From positions 45,839 to 109,838 of the forward strand of contig NVTY02000009.1 in assembly GCA_002401765.2 (NCBI GenBank): a DNA stretch of 64,000 bases, written 5' to 3'. The notes under the pieces were generated by a model. The model worked only from the letters and a program-made list of their open reading frames with translations, searched no databases and was not told the origin of the DNA. Position 1 is the first letter of the stretch. Each line of letters starts with the position of its first letter. This stretch comes from Thiotrichaceae bacterium (GTDB taxonomy: Bacteria; Pseudomonadota; Gammaproteobacteria; SZUA-140). Position numbers and translations under genes: made by a program. This document shows positions 30,927-39,710 of this stretch, piece after piece.

Positions 30927-31076
30927 TCAGAAAACCGTGTAGATGAAAGGCGCGAGGGCGCTGCCCTGTACAAAGACAATCAGGCTGCCGAGTAGCAGGA
31001 GCATGAGAATGACGGGCAGCAACCAGAATTTCTTGCGGGCCTTCATGAAGTCCCACAGTTCACTGAGAAATTCCAT
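30927..31076 (-). CDS. 49-aa single-TM protein, DUF5989-like; missing from ORF track
   Basis: Manual translation MEFLSELWDFMKARKKFWLLPVILMLLLLGSLIVFVQGSALAPFIYTVF*; TGATG overlap with upstream SxtJ-like stop and 1-nt spacing to the carbamoyltransferase start. Confidence 0.8.
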   Translation of the reverse strand: MEFLSELWDFMKARKKFWLLPVILMLLLLGSLIVFVQGSALAPFIYTVF

Positions 31077-31462
31077 CAGTACTGGTTTCGGAATGATTGC
31101 GGGGTGATGGTGTCGTTACGCATCACCCAATAGTCGCCACGGGTGCCATGTCGTAGTTTTAATTCATCGCGCTGCAACAAGCGGAACAGCAGCGCCATCG
31201 GCGTGATTAGCAGGAAAAAGATCAGTGCTAGCAGCAGCCAGGTGTTGAGTATTCCCAGCAGATGGCCGAGTGGCAGCCAGACCTTGAGTATGGGGCTAAA
31301 CACACGTGGCAGGCATGCGGCCGCTAAGATAGCAGCCGTGGCGATGAATAGCAGGCCCCAGCGCGGCGCCTCGCTGGCCATCAGTGGCCACAGGGCGATG
31401 ATGGTTAAGATGATGGACAGCGCGATAGCAAACTGTCTTTCCTGCCTGTAATGGTGTGTCAT
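31076..31462 (-). CDS. SxtJ-like small membrane protein
   Basis: 128 aa, about four hydrophobic segments, PLGHLLGILNTWLLLALIFFLLITPMALLFRLL; adjacent to DUF5989-like and carbamoyltransferase genes. Confidence 0.75.
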   Translation of the reverse strand: MTHHYRQERQFAIALSIILTIIALWPLMASEAPRWGLLFIATAAILAAACLPRVFSPILKVWLPLGHLLGILNTWLLLALIFFLLITPMALLFRLLQRDELKLRHGTRGDYWVMRNDTITPQSFRNQY

Positions 31463-31637
31463 AGCTATTTTATGGGTGTACGGATGTCTTATGATATGTC
31501 GGTACGGTGAGCGCTATCCTTAAGGAGCACTGCACTCGATGCAGTTTATCATGCCATAAACATTTGACGCGGCGAACCGCTACAATATTTGGGCGAGTCG
31601 GGAAACTGACTGGTCTCATCAACGTTTCTAAATCTAA

Positions 31638-31796
31638 GGGGCCTCTGATTAATTCTGGGCGGAATGATATGAGATTCAAAATGGTCCAATGTAAGGCGGA
31701 AATCGCAGATAATAGCGGGCTATTATCAAGGTTTCCAACGCCGCAGTGGCCCATTTTGGACTCAGAGCATCCGTTCATGAATAAATCGGAGGTTCC
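31638..31796. mobile_element. Non-autonomous IS5-like MITE
   Basis: Imperfect TIRs GGGGCCTCTGATT / GGAACCTCCGATT (10/13) flanked by CTAA at 31634-31637 and 31797-31800; internal IS5-like GATATGAGAT and palindrome GATAATAGCggGCTATTATC; no transposase. Confidence 0.75.
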
Positions 31797-31799
31797 CTA

Positions 31800-33695
31800 A
31801 TGCAGCATTGTCGGGGAATCATGTCGCAGGCCATCAGTAAAACCAGGTTGCATATTTTCCGCTGCTTGATGCTCGCCTTTCCGCTGCTTTTTTTTGCGCT
31901 GCTGGAGAGTGGGCTGCGCTATTTTGATTATGGCGAGGAGCTGGCGCTTTTTGTGCCGGTGGCCGAGGGGCATGCCGATGCCGACTATCTGCAGGTTAAT
32001 CCAGCGGTGGCTAAACGGTATTTCTCTCGGGTTGGGCGAACGCCGCGTCCGGCGTATGAGCTGTTTCTGAAAGATAAACCGGCGAACAGCTATCGCATCT
32101 TTGTGATGGGCGGCTCAACGGCGGCTGGCTGGCCCTACCCGAACAATGCGATGTTTTCCCGCATCTTGAAACAACGTCTGTCGGATGCATTCCCTAATCG
32201 TCATCTCGAGATCATCAATACCGGGATTGCCGCAGTCAACAGTTTTACTCTGCTGGATTTTATTGATGAGATCGTTGCCCAGCAGCCCGACGCGATCCTG
32301 ATCTACGCGGGGCATAACGAGTTCTACGGTGCGCTGGGGGCAGCGTCAACCGAGTCACTGGGGCAGTCGCGCTGGCTGGTTAACACCTATCTGTCGCTAT
32401 TGCATTTCAAGACGGTGCAGGGCTTGCGTGATCTTTTTATCACGCTGGGGCAATGGCTAAATGTGGAGACCATCGACTTCAGCGGCTACCCGACATTGAT
32501 GGGACGCATGATCGGCGAGCAGCGCGTGCCCTATAACGATGCCGTTTATCGTAGGGCGCGAGCGCATTATCGGCAGAATATGCATGATATTTTGCAGCGT
32601 GCCCGCGAGGTGGGCGTACCGGTGGTGGTTAGTGAGCTGGTTAGCAATGTGCGTGACCAGGCACCGTTCATTCCGGTTGAGGTAGAGGGCTACCCGCAGG
32701 CAGATGTGGTGTATGAAGATGCGCGTCAACTGGAAGGTGAGGGGAAATATGACCTCGCGCGGACAGCATACTACCGCGCGAAGGATCTTGATGCGTTGCG
32801 TTTTCGTGCGACAGAGGAGTTCAATGAGATTATCCATCAGGTGGCGGACACCTTTGAGGTGCCGGTTGTCCCGATGAAACGCTATTTCGAGCAGGCCTCA
32901 CCAAACGGCATTATCGGGAGCAATCTAATGCTCGAACATTTGCATCCAAATGTCGAGGGGGCGCATCTATTGGCCGAAGCCTTTTTTGATAGTCTGCGTG
33001 AGCATCGTTTCATCAGCGAGCACTGGGATGAGTCGCGCATCCAACCGGCAGCATTCTACGCAGCACGCTGGCCCGTCAGTGAACTTGATCGCGCGCTGGG
33101 CCGCCTGCGTATTATCCACTTGATGGACAGCTGGCCGTTTTCGCCACTGGATGAACCAGGCGATGCCTTTGAGCATTACCAGCCCAGCAATGAAGCCGAG
33201 ATCCTTGCCTACAAGGTTGTGCAGCGTCAAATGAGCTTTAAGCGAGCGCATATCGAACTGGCCATGCATTACACCGCGAAAGAGCAGCATGGACTGGCGC
33301 TGCGTGAATATCAGGCGCTGATCAGTGCCGCGCCCTACGATGCGGAGCAGTACCTGATCGCGGCCAAAGGGATGCTTGATATTCGCGAGTTCGACACCGC
33401 ATTAGCAATGCTTCACAGTTCGCTGAAATTGAAGAACAGTGCGATCGCCAATAAATGGATCGGGCAGGTGTTGATGCGACAGCGCAGGCCACAGGAGGCG
33501 CTCGCCTATCTTGAGGCTGCGACAGGGGGGCGCCCCAACGATCCACATCTACACTTTATGATCGGTGCTGTCTATGTCACTGACAATCAGCAGCAAAAGG
33601 CGCGTGAAACGCTATCCCAACTGTCGGCGCTCAGCCCGAATTTCCCAGGGATTGCTGAGTTGCAGAGCATGATTGAGGCACGCTGGCCACAATAG
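31800..33695 (+). CDS. SGNH/GDSL-hydrolase-like protein with N-terminal TM and C-terminal TPRs, copy 2; likely start MSQAISK at 31821
   Basis: VMGGSTAAGWPYPNN, YAGHNEFYGALGAASTESLGQ, LEHLHPNVEG; collinear with 22260-24170 product. Confidence 0.85.
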   Translation: MQHCRGIMSQAISKTRLHIFRCLMLAFPLLFFALLESGLRYFDYGEELALFVPVAEGHADADYLQVNPAVAKRYFSRVGRTPRPAYELFLKDKPANSYRIFVMGGSTAAGWPYPNNAMFSRILKQRLSDAFPNRHLEIINTGIAAVNSFTLLDFIDEIVAQQPDAILIYAGHNEFYGALGAASTESLGQSRWLVNTYLSLLHFKTVQGLRDLFITLGQWLNVETIDFSGYPTLMGRMIGEQRVPYNDAVYRRARAHYRQNMHDILQRAREVGVPVVVSELVSNVRDQAPFIPVEVEGYPQADVVYEDARQLEGEGKYDLARTAYYRAKDLDALRFRATEEFNEIIHQVADTFEVPVVPMKRYFEQASPNGIIGSNLMLEHLHPNVEGAHLLAEAFFDSLREHRFISEHWDESRIQPAAFYAARWPVSELDRALGRLRIIHLMDSWPFSPLDEPGDAFEHYQPSNEAEILAYKVVQRQMSFKRAHIELAMHYTAKEQHGLALREYQALISAAPYDAEQYLIAAKGMLDIREFDTALAMLHSSLKLKNSAIANKWIGQVLMRQRRPQEALAYLEAATGGRPNDPHLHFMIGAVYVTDNQQQKARETLSQLSALSPNFPGIAELQSMIEARWPQ

Positions 33696-33789
33696 GATCA
33701 AGGTTAGATTCAAATCCTCCTGCATTATAAAACCCGCGGGTATTTTGTATGCAATAACCGTTTAGCCACTGAGAAGTGGCGTGTGACAG

Positions 33790-36111
33790 TTACTCTTCGT
33801 TAGTTGGGTTGCCTTCTTCATCAGCGGGTGCGGTATAACCACACTCCTTTTGCGGGCAGACCAGTTCAGTCCCTTTGCGCTTAGTGGTCTTGAGTGACAG
33901 GATTGGCCAGTCGCAGTCCGGACAAGGCCGTGCAACCGGCTTGTTCCAGATCGCATAGCTACAATCAGGGTAACCACTGCACGAGAAGAAGATCTTGCCG
34001 TAGCGTGATTTGCGCTGCAGGATCGTGCCCTTTTTACATTCAGGGCATTCCACTTCGGTGTCGGCGGGTTGTTCGATCGGCTCGATATGTTTGCATTTTG
34101 GATAGTTGCTGCAGCCGATAAACTTGCCGTAGCGACCGTGACGGATGATCAGGTCTGATTCACAGCTTGGGCAGTTACGCCCTTCGATCTTTTCAGGCTC
34201 GGTGCTTTCACCATCGTCGTCGCCGAGGTTGCGGGTGTAGTCGCATTCCGGGAAGGCGGTACAGCCGATAAAGCGGCCGCGTCGTCCAAGGCGAATGGAC
34301 AGTGGTTTTTCGCACTTAGGGCACTGTTCGTCCATCGCTTCTTGGGTGACATCTTTACGCTGAACGCTTTCTTCTTTGTCGATCACCAACGCCTTGAAGG
34401 GCGTCCAGAAGTCCCTCATCAGCGGAATCCACTCTTTCTCGCCGCGTGAGATCGCATCGAGCTCATCTTCGAGATTCGCAGTGAAGTTGTAATCGACGTA
34501 CTGGGTGAAATGCTCGGTGAGAAATTTATTCACCACGCGGCCCACATCAGTCGGTTTGAAGCGTTTTTTGTCGAGCTCGACGTAATCACGTGCCTGTAAG
34601 GTCGAAATGATGCTGGCATAGGTCGATGGTCGACCGATGCCGTGCTCTTCCAGTGTCTTGACTAGGCTCGCCTCGGTGTAGCGCGGTGGTGGCTCAGTGA
34701 AGTGCTGTTCTGGGCGTATTTTCAGCAGCTCAACTTCATCGCCCTCTTTAAGCGGCGGCAGTAGTTTTTCATCGTCGCCTTCTTTCTCTTTGCTGTCATC
34801 AAGCCCTTCTTGATAGACCGCCATAAAACCGGGTTTGACGATGGTCGAACCGGTGGCGCGGAAGGTATTGCCTTTGCCCGCGTTGAGGTCGATGCCGACC
34901 ATATTAATGGTGGCATGCACCATCTGACAGGCGACGGTACGTTTCCAGATCAGGCTATAGAGCTTGTATTGATCGGGGCTTAATTTATCTTTGATCGAAT
35001 CCGGGTCAAGCGAGACGACAGTTGGGCGAATCGCCTCATGTGCCTCTTGTGCATTTTTTGCCTTGGTCTTATAGACCTTTGGCTCGTCAGGCAAATTCTC
35101 TTTGCCGTAACGCTCGGTGATCAGTTCACGCAGTTGCTCAACCGCTTCGGCTGCTAAATTAACCGAGTCGGTACGCATATAGCTGATCAGGCCGATTGCC
35201 TCATCACCAATATCGATACCTTCATAAAGCTGCTGCGCGGTGCGCATGGTGCGCTGTGCGGTAAAACCGATTTTGCGCGACGCTTCCTGTTGCAGGGTCG
35301 AGGTGGTGAATGGCGCAGCCGGATTACGACGACGCTGTTTCTTTTCGACCTTTTCGACGGTCAGCTTGCCAGAGGCTGCCTTGTTGATCGCCTTTTCAGC
35401 CTTGGTGGCCGTTTTTTCATCGGTGATACTGAACTGTTCCAGTTTTTCACCTTTATGATGGGTTAGCTTGGCGCTGAATAGCTCTTTTTTCTTTTTGTTA
35501 TTGGTTTGGAGGTCGGACTCCATGGACCAGTATTCGCGTTTTTCAAAACGTTCGATCTCATCTTCACGCTCGGCGATCATGCGCAGCGCAGGGCTTTGTA
35601 CGCGGCCAGCGGAAAGCCCGCGGCGGATTTTTTTCCACAATAGTGGTGACAGGTTGAAGCCCACTAAATAGTCGAGGGCGCGTCGTGCCTGCTGTGCATT
35701 GACCATGTCGATCGACAGCTCGCGTGGATTGGCAACCGCGTCGTTAACTGCCTTTTTGGTGATTTCATTAAAGGCGATGCGATAGACCTTGACGCCTTTG
35801 AATGCTTTTTTCGTTTTCAGGATTTCGAGTAGATGCCACGAAATCGCCTCACCTTCTCTGTCCGGATCTGTTGCGAGATAGAGGTTGTCGGCTTTTTTTA
35901 GCGCCTTGATGATGGCGTCGGTATGTTTAGCATTCTTTTCGATGAGCTGGTATTTCATCGCAAAGTCATTTTCAGGGTCGACAGCGCCTTCTTTCGGTAG
36001 CAAATCACGCACATGGCCGTACGAGGCAAGGATCTCAAAGTCTTCGCCTAAATACTTTTTAAGCGTCTTTGACTTGGCCGGTGATTCGACGATGACAAGG
36101 TTTTTGCTCAT
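33790..36111 (-). CDS. topA: DNA topoisomerase I
   Basis: MSKNLVIVESPAKSKTLKKYLG; ATDPDREGEAISWHL; SYMRTDS; three C-terminal Zn-finger repeats. Confidence 0.97.
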   Translation of the reverse strand: MSKNLVIVESPAKSKTLKKYLGEDFEILASYGHVRDLLPKEGAVDPENDFAMKYQLIEKNAKHTDAIIKALKKADNLYLATDPDREGEAISWHLLEILKTKKAFKGVKVYRIAFNEITKKAVNDAVANPRELSIDMVNAQQARRALDYLVGFNLSPLLWKKIRRGLSAGRVQSPALRMIAEREDEIERFEKREYWSMESDLQTNNKKKKELFSAKLTHHKGEKLEQFSITDEKTATKAEKAINKAASGKLTVEKVEKKQRRRNPAAPFTTSTLQQEASRKIGFTAQRTMRTAQQLYEGIDIGDEAIGLISYMRTDSVNLAAEAVEQLRELITERYGKENLPDEPKVYKTKAKNAQEAHEAIRPTVVSLDPDSIKDKLSPDQYKLYSLIWKRTVACQMVHATINMVGIDLNAGKGNTFRATGSTIVKPGFMAVYQEGLDDSKEKEGDDEKLLPPLKEGDEVELLKIRPEQHFTEPPPRYTEASLVKTLEEHGIGRPSTYASIISTLQARDYVELDKKRFKPTDVGRVVNKFLTEHFTQYVDYNFTANLEDELDAISRGEKEWIPLMRDFWTPFKALVIDKEESVQRKDVTQEAMDEQCPKCEKPLSIRLGRRGRFIGCTAFPECDYTRNLGDDDGESTEPEKIEGRNCPSCESDLIIRHGRYGKFIGCSNYPKCKHIEPIEQPADTEVECPECKKGTILQRKSRYGKIFFSCSGYPDCSYAIWNKPVARPCPDCDWPILSLKTTKRKGTELVCPQKECGYTAPADEEGNPTNEE

Positions 36112-36223
36112 TCAGGTGCCGTACGTTATTGGGTTGATTAGTCGGTGGAAAATCTGGCAGGTCGCGCCGGAAGCTCATGCATTCCGGTTAGCGGCCTATC
36201 TCGCTGTGTGATTAAGCCGGACT

Positions 36224-36715
36224 TTAGTGGAGAGTCGTTTCCATGTCATCGAAGACGATATCTTCTACCCAGCTGTAGGCCGCTTCCTGGCCTGGCTGAT
36301 TGAAGAGCACCATTAAAACGACCCACTTCATATCGTCTATGTCGATGGTGCTGGTTTCGAGAGCCAGTGCGCGATCAATGATCAATTCACGTGTGATGGG
36401 TGTTAACACGTTGGTTTGTTCTAAAAACAACAGAAACCCGCGGCTTTCTGTTTCCAGTCGATCAAGCTCACTGGGACTGTAGACGCGCATGGTGCCGGGA
36501 GTCGATGGAATCTCTTTCTGCCCAAAGGCACCGGCTTCTCGTTGCTCTGAGAGGTCTTCAAGCCAGCGGAAGGCCTTGCCTATCTCGCCTTGAGAGAAGC
36601 CAGCCTCTTCGAGGCGGATTTTTAATGAAGCATGGTCCTGGCTGACTTCAGACTCTTCGCTAATATAGTGTTCGAAGAGGTACATCAGTACGTCCAGCAT
36701 GTTTTCTTTCATCAA
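36224..36715 (-). CDS. smg: Smg/DUF494 family protein
   Basis: MKENMLDVLMYLFEHYI...GFSQGEIGKAFRWLEDL; next to dprA. Confidence 0.9.
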   Translation of the reverse strand: MMKENMLDVLMYLFEHYISEESEVSQDHASLKIRLEEAGFSQGEIGKAFRWLEDLSEQREAGAFGQKEIPSTPGTMRVYSPSELDRLETESRGFLLFLEQTNVLTPITRELIIDRALALETSTIDIDDMKWVVLMVLFNQPGQEAAYSWVEDIVFDDMETTLH

Positions 36716-36722
36716 ATAGCCC

Positions 36723-37868
36723 TTAGTTCCCAGTGTTCATCCCGTTGCGCACATAATGGCCGCCGGGGGTTGTTTTTACATAGTTATGTAGCTCTAAGAC
36801 TAGAAGAATGGCGGAAAGTTCCTCCGCAGTCAATTCGGTGCGCGCTACTAGGGTATCGATGGAGCTAGGATCAAAGCCGAGACGGCTTAAAACCTTTTGT
36901 TCGTTAGGGTCTAGCGGCTTGGAAAAAAGCGGCAGGGTGAGTGGCTGCTCCAGCGTCGGCATGATGCTGCTCAGTGCGCCGAGTTCTTCGATGATATCTT
37001 GAGTGTTTTCAACGAGTTTTGCGCCATCTCGTAGCAGTGAATGACATCCGCGGGCGAGCGGATTATGGATCGATCCGGGGATTGCAAAGACCTCGCGTCC
37101 TTGCTCCAGTGCACTGCGAGCAGTGATCAGCGAGCCGCTACGTAGGGCGGCTTCTGTTACCAGTACGCCGAGGCTCATGCCGCTGATAATCCGGTTGCGA
37201 CGCGGGAAATTCTCTGCGAGTGGCGGCGTGCCGAGTGGAAATTCCGTCACCAGGGCGCCATTTTGGAGGATCTTCTCAGCCAATATGCGGTTGCTGTTAG
37301 GGTAGCGATGGTCGGGGCCTGTGCCCATTACTGCGATGGTCGTGCCGTTGCTTGCCAAGGCGCCGTTGTGGGCGGCTGTATCGACCCCTAATGCCAGGCC
37401 GCTGGTGATAGCATAGCCGTGGCGAGTGAGATCGCGTGCAAAGGCGAAGGTGTTTTCACTGCCGTCGTGGCTCGGATTACGGCTGCCGACGATCGCAATT
37501 TGTTGTCGTGACAGTATTTCAGTATTGCCTTGAATAAATAACAGCGGTGGTGGATCGATTATGTCCTTTAATAACGCTGGGTATGCTAAATCGGTGCAGG
37601 TGATGATGTGGTGGCCAGGCTGTTGCTGCCAGTGGAGTTGTTTTTCGACGAGCGGCCAATTAGGTGTTGATAGGCGTGGCACGATGTTTTTGGGTATCGC
37701 CTTGGTATCAATCAGTTGTTGAGTGCTGGTATTGAAGATTTCACGCGGAGAACCCATGTGGCTCAGCAGTGCCTGAAAGCGGCGAGTGCCAATGCCAGGG
37801 GTGAGAAGTAGGGCCAGCCAGTAGGCAAGGTCATCTTCCGAAACAGAAATTCCTTTTTCTGGTTTCAT
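36723..37868 (-). CDS. dprA: DNA processing protein A
   Basis: AIVGSRNPS, GLALGVDTAAHNGAL, FPRRNRIISG, AIPGSIHNPLARG. Confidence 0.95.
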   Translation of the reverse strand: MKPEKGISVSEDDLAYWLALLLTPGIGTRRFQALLSHMGSPREIFNTSTQQLIDTKAIPKNIVPRLSTPNWPLVEKQLHWQQQPGHHIITCTDLAYPALLKDIIDPPPLLFIQGNTEILSRQQIAIVGSRNPSHDGSENTFAFARDLTRHGYAITSGLALGVDTAAHNGALASNGTTIAVMGTGPDHRYPNSNRILAEKILQNGALVTEFPLGTPPLAENFPRRNRIISGMSLGVLVTEAALRSGSLITARSALEQGREVFAIPGSIHNPLARGCHSLLRDGAKLVENTQDIIEELGALSSIMPTLEQPLTLPLFSKPLDPNEQKVLSRLGFDPSSIDTLVARTELTAEELSAILLVLELHNYVKTTPGGHYVRNGMNTGN

Positions 37869-37957
37869 CGTTTGAGACAGATGTGGACACGAACGATGTC
37901 GTGTGAGCGCTGTTCCTCTCTTAAAGTTTGATATGGTTTAACCCGCTTGGCGCTGGG

Positions 37958-39034
37958 TTATGGGTTTCTCACCATATCATAGAGGCGAATGTCGCGCGAT
38001 GCTTCCATGATCAGTGCGTAGCTGAAGCGATTTAGTGTGCGTACGACCATCATAATCCCTGCCCGCTCATCGGGTAATTGAACCTTTTGGCCTGTTATCG
38101 GGTCTCGTACTTCCCTGCCTTGCTGGAACACAGCGAGAATATTGCCAGTTTTGAGTCCATCCACGGTGCCTATGTTGACGACGGCAATCTGAAATTGTGA
38201 AACGCGCGTGATACCGGCTGGTACCGAGATAATCTGCCCACTGACCTGCTTGCTAGGTGCTTTAGGATTGAAGTTTTGGCTGATGTCTTGCTGTCGGCTA
38301 GGAACCAAACGGTCGCCGACAAGGACTTCTTTAGCTGAATGTTTAATGCGCAAGGTCGCAGGGTCGCCAAATGCTTCGACTTTGGCAGTGGCGAGTTTGA
38401 TTGCCTCATAACCAAGGATCTCTTTTTTGCGTTTTGGATTGTTGTAGTAAGGGGTGCCGGGGCGAATGACGTCAAATTCAGAGTAAGTATTGGGGAGGCC
38501 TCGTACATAGATCTTATGATCATTACCACTGATGAGGCGTCCCTCTTCACTTGCGGTGATATAGGCGGCATGCTCAACCTCTTCCGGCGTCATGATAAAG
38601 GGATGATCAAGAAATTGACGTATCGCATCATATGGGATCATTGGAATGGCGTGATCCAGTGTGGAGATGCGCGGGTACGGCGAGAGGATGACTGTGTTTG
38701 GGCCGCCAGCGATCCTGGTTTCGCTGCGATTCACTTTTAGCACGGGTTTGCCATCGACATAGCTGAGAAAGATGATGTCGCCAGGATAGATAAGGTGGGG
38801 GTTTTCCAGCGCTGGGTTTACTTCCCAGATTTCTGGCCATCGCCACGGATCCTGCAGGAATTTTGCCGATATGTCCCATAGTGTGTCGCCGTTGACGACG
38901 CTGTGTTGGTCTGGATGCCCCTCCTTGAGATTGAGGTTATCTGCGATCGTCACCGACGGCGGCATCAGCAGCGCGAGCATTAACAGGCTGGGTAAGATAT
39001 ATCCTTTAAACATGAACGCCTCTTTCATTATCAA
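37958..39034 (-). CDS. LysM peptidoglycan-binding domain protein
   Basis: VVNGDTLWDISAKFLQDPWRWPEIWEVNP...IYPGDIIFL; genomic position before def. Confidence 0.92.
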   Translation of the reverse strand: MIMKEAFMFKGYILPSLLMLALLMPPSVTIADNLNLKEGHPDQHSVVNGDTLWDISAKFLQDPWRWPEIWEVNPALENPHLIYPGDIIFLSYVDGKPVLKVNRSETRIAGGPNTVILSPYPRISTLDHAIPMIPYDAIRQFLDHPFIMTPEEVEHAAYITASEEGRLISGNDHKIYVRGLPNTYSEFDVIRPGTPYYNNPKRKKEILGYEAIKLATAKVEAFGDPATLRIKHSAKEVLVGDRLVPSRQQDISQNFNPKAPSKQVSGQIISVPAGITRVSQFQIAVVNIGTVDGLKTGNILAVFQQGREVRDPITGQKVQLPDERAGIMMVVRTLNRFSYALIMEASRDIRLYDMVRNP

Positions 39035-39184
39035 TGATCATCATGGCAACATCCCGTTTTCGACCGAGTTTAGCGGAAACCTTAATGCACGCCAATATAT
39101 AGCGTGAATAGGGTAAAGTTCTGTATCATCACGTCCTTCGATCACTTTAAAATTAATGATATTTAATAGGTTAGCGGACAGTTC

Positions 39185-39688
39185 ATGGCACTTCTTCACA
39201 TTTTGCGTTACCCCGATCCACGTTTGCGGCTGATTTCTACGCCGGTAGTGGTGGTGAATGATGAAATTCGCCAGCTACTGGATGATATGTTGGAGACCAT
39301 GTATGCCGCACCAGGCATCGGTTTGGCGGCACCTCAGGTGGATGTGACAAAGCGGATTATTACGATTGATGTTTCGCCTAAAGGGGATTCGCCAGTCTGC
39401 TTGATTAATCCTGAAATTATTTCGCATGATGGTAGAGAGGTGATGGAAGAGGGCTGTCTTTCAGTGCCGGGGCTTCATGAGAATGTGGAGCGTGCGAATC
39501 AGGTCAAGGTGAAGGCGCTAGACCGTGATGGGAAATCGATTGAGCTGGAGGCAGAGGGCTTGTTATCTGTCTGTATTCAGCACGAAACCGATCACCTTGA
39601 AGGGAAGCTTTTTGTCGACTATCTCAGTGAGGTTAAGCGTAAACGCATTCAGAAAAAGATGGAAAAGCAGCGCCGTTTTTCGATGTAA
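39185..39688 (+). CDS. def: Peptide deformylase
   Basis: [27 protein letters not shown]. Confidence 0.97.
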   Translation: MALLHILRYPDPRLRLISTPVVVVNDEIRQLLDDMLETMYAAPGIGLAAPQVDVTKRIITIDVSPKGDSPVCLINPEIISHDGREVMEEGCLSVPGLHENVERANQVKVKALDRDGKSIELEAEGLLSVCIQHETDHLEGKLFVDYLSEVKRKRIQKKMEKQRRFSM

Positions 39689-39710
39689 TTAGGTAGGTCG
39701 ATCAGCCCGT

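Noticed and set aside
29129-31462. Saxitoxin-like biosynthesis cluster because of SxtI/SxtJ/SxtK-like genes
   Set aside because: Only the carbamoyltransferase module is present; no polyketide-like, amidinotransferase or other sxt-type genes in the window
31470-31800. ORFs 31470-31778(-) and 31507-31800(+)
   Set aside because: Both run through the MITE and have no recognisable protein features; treated as spurious
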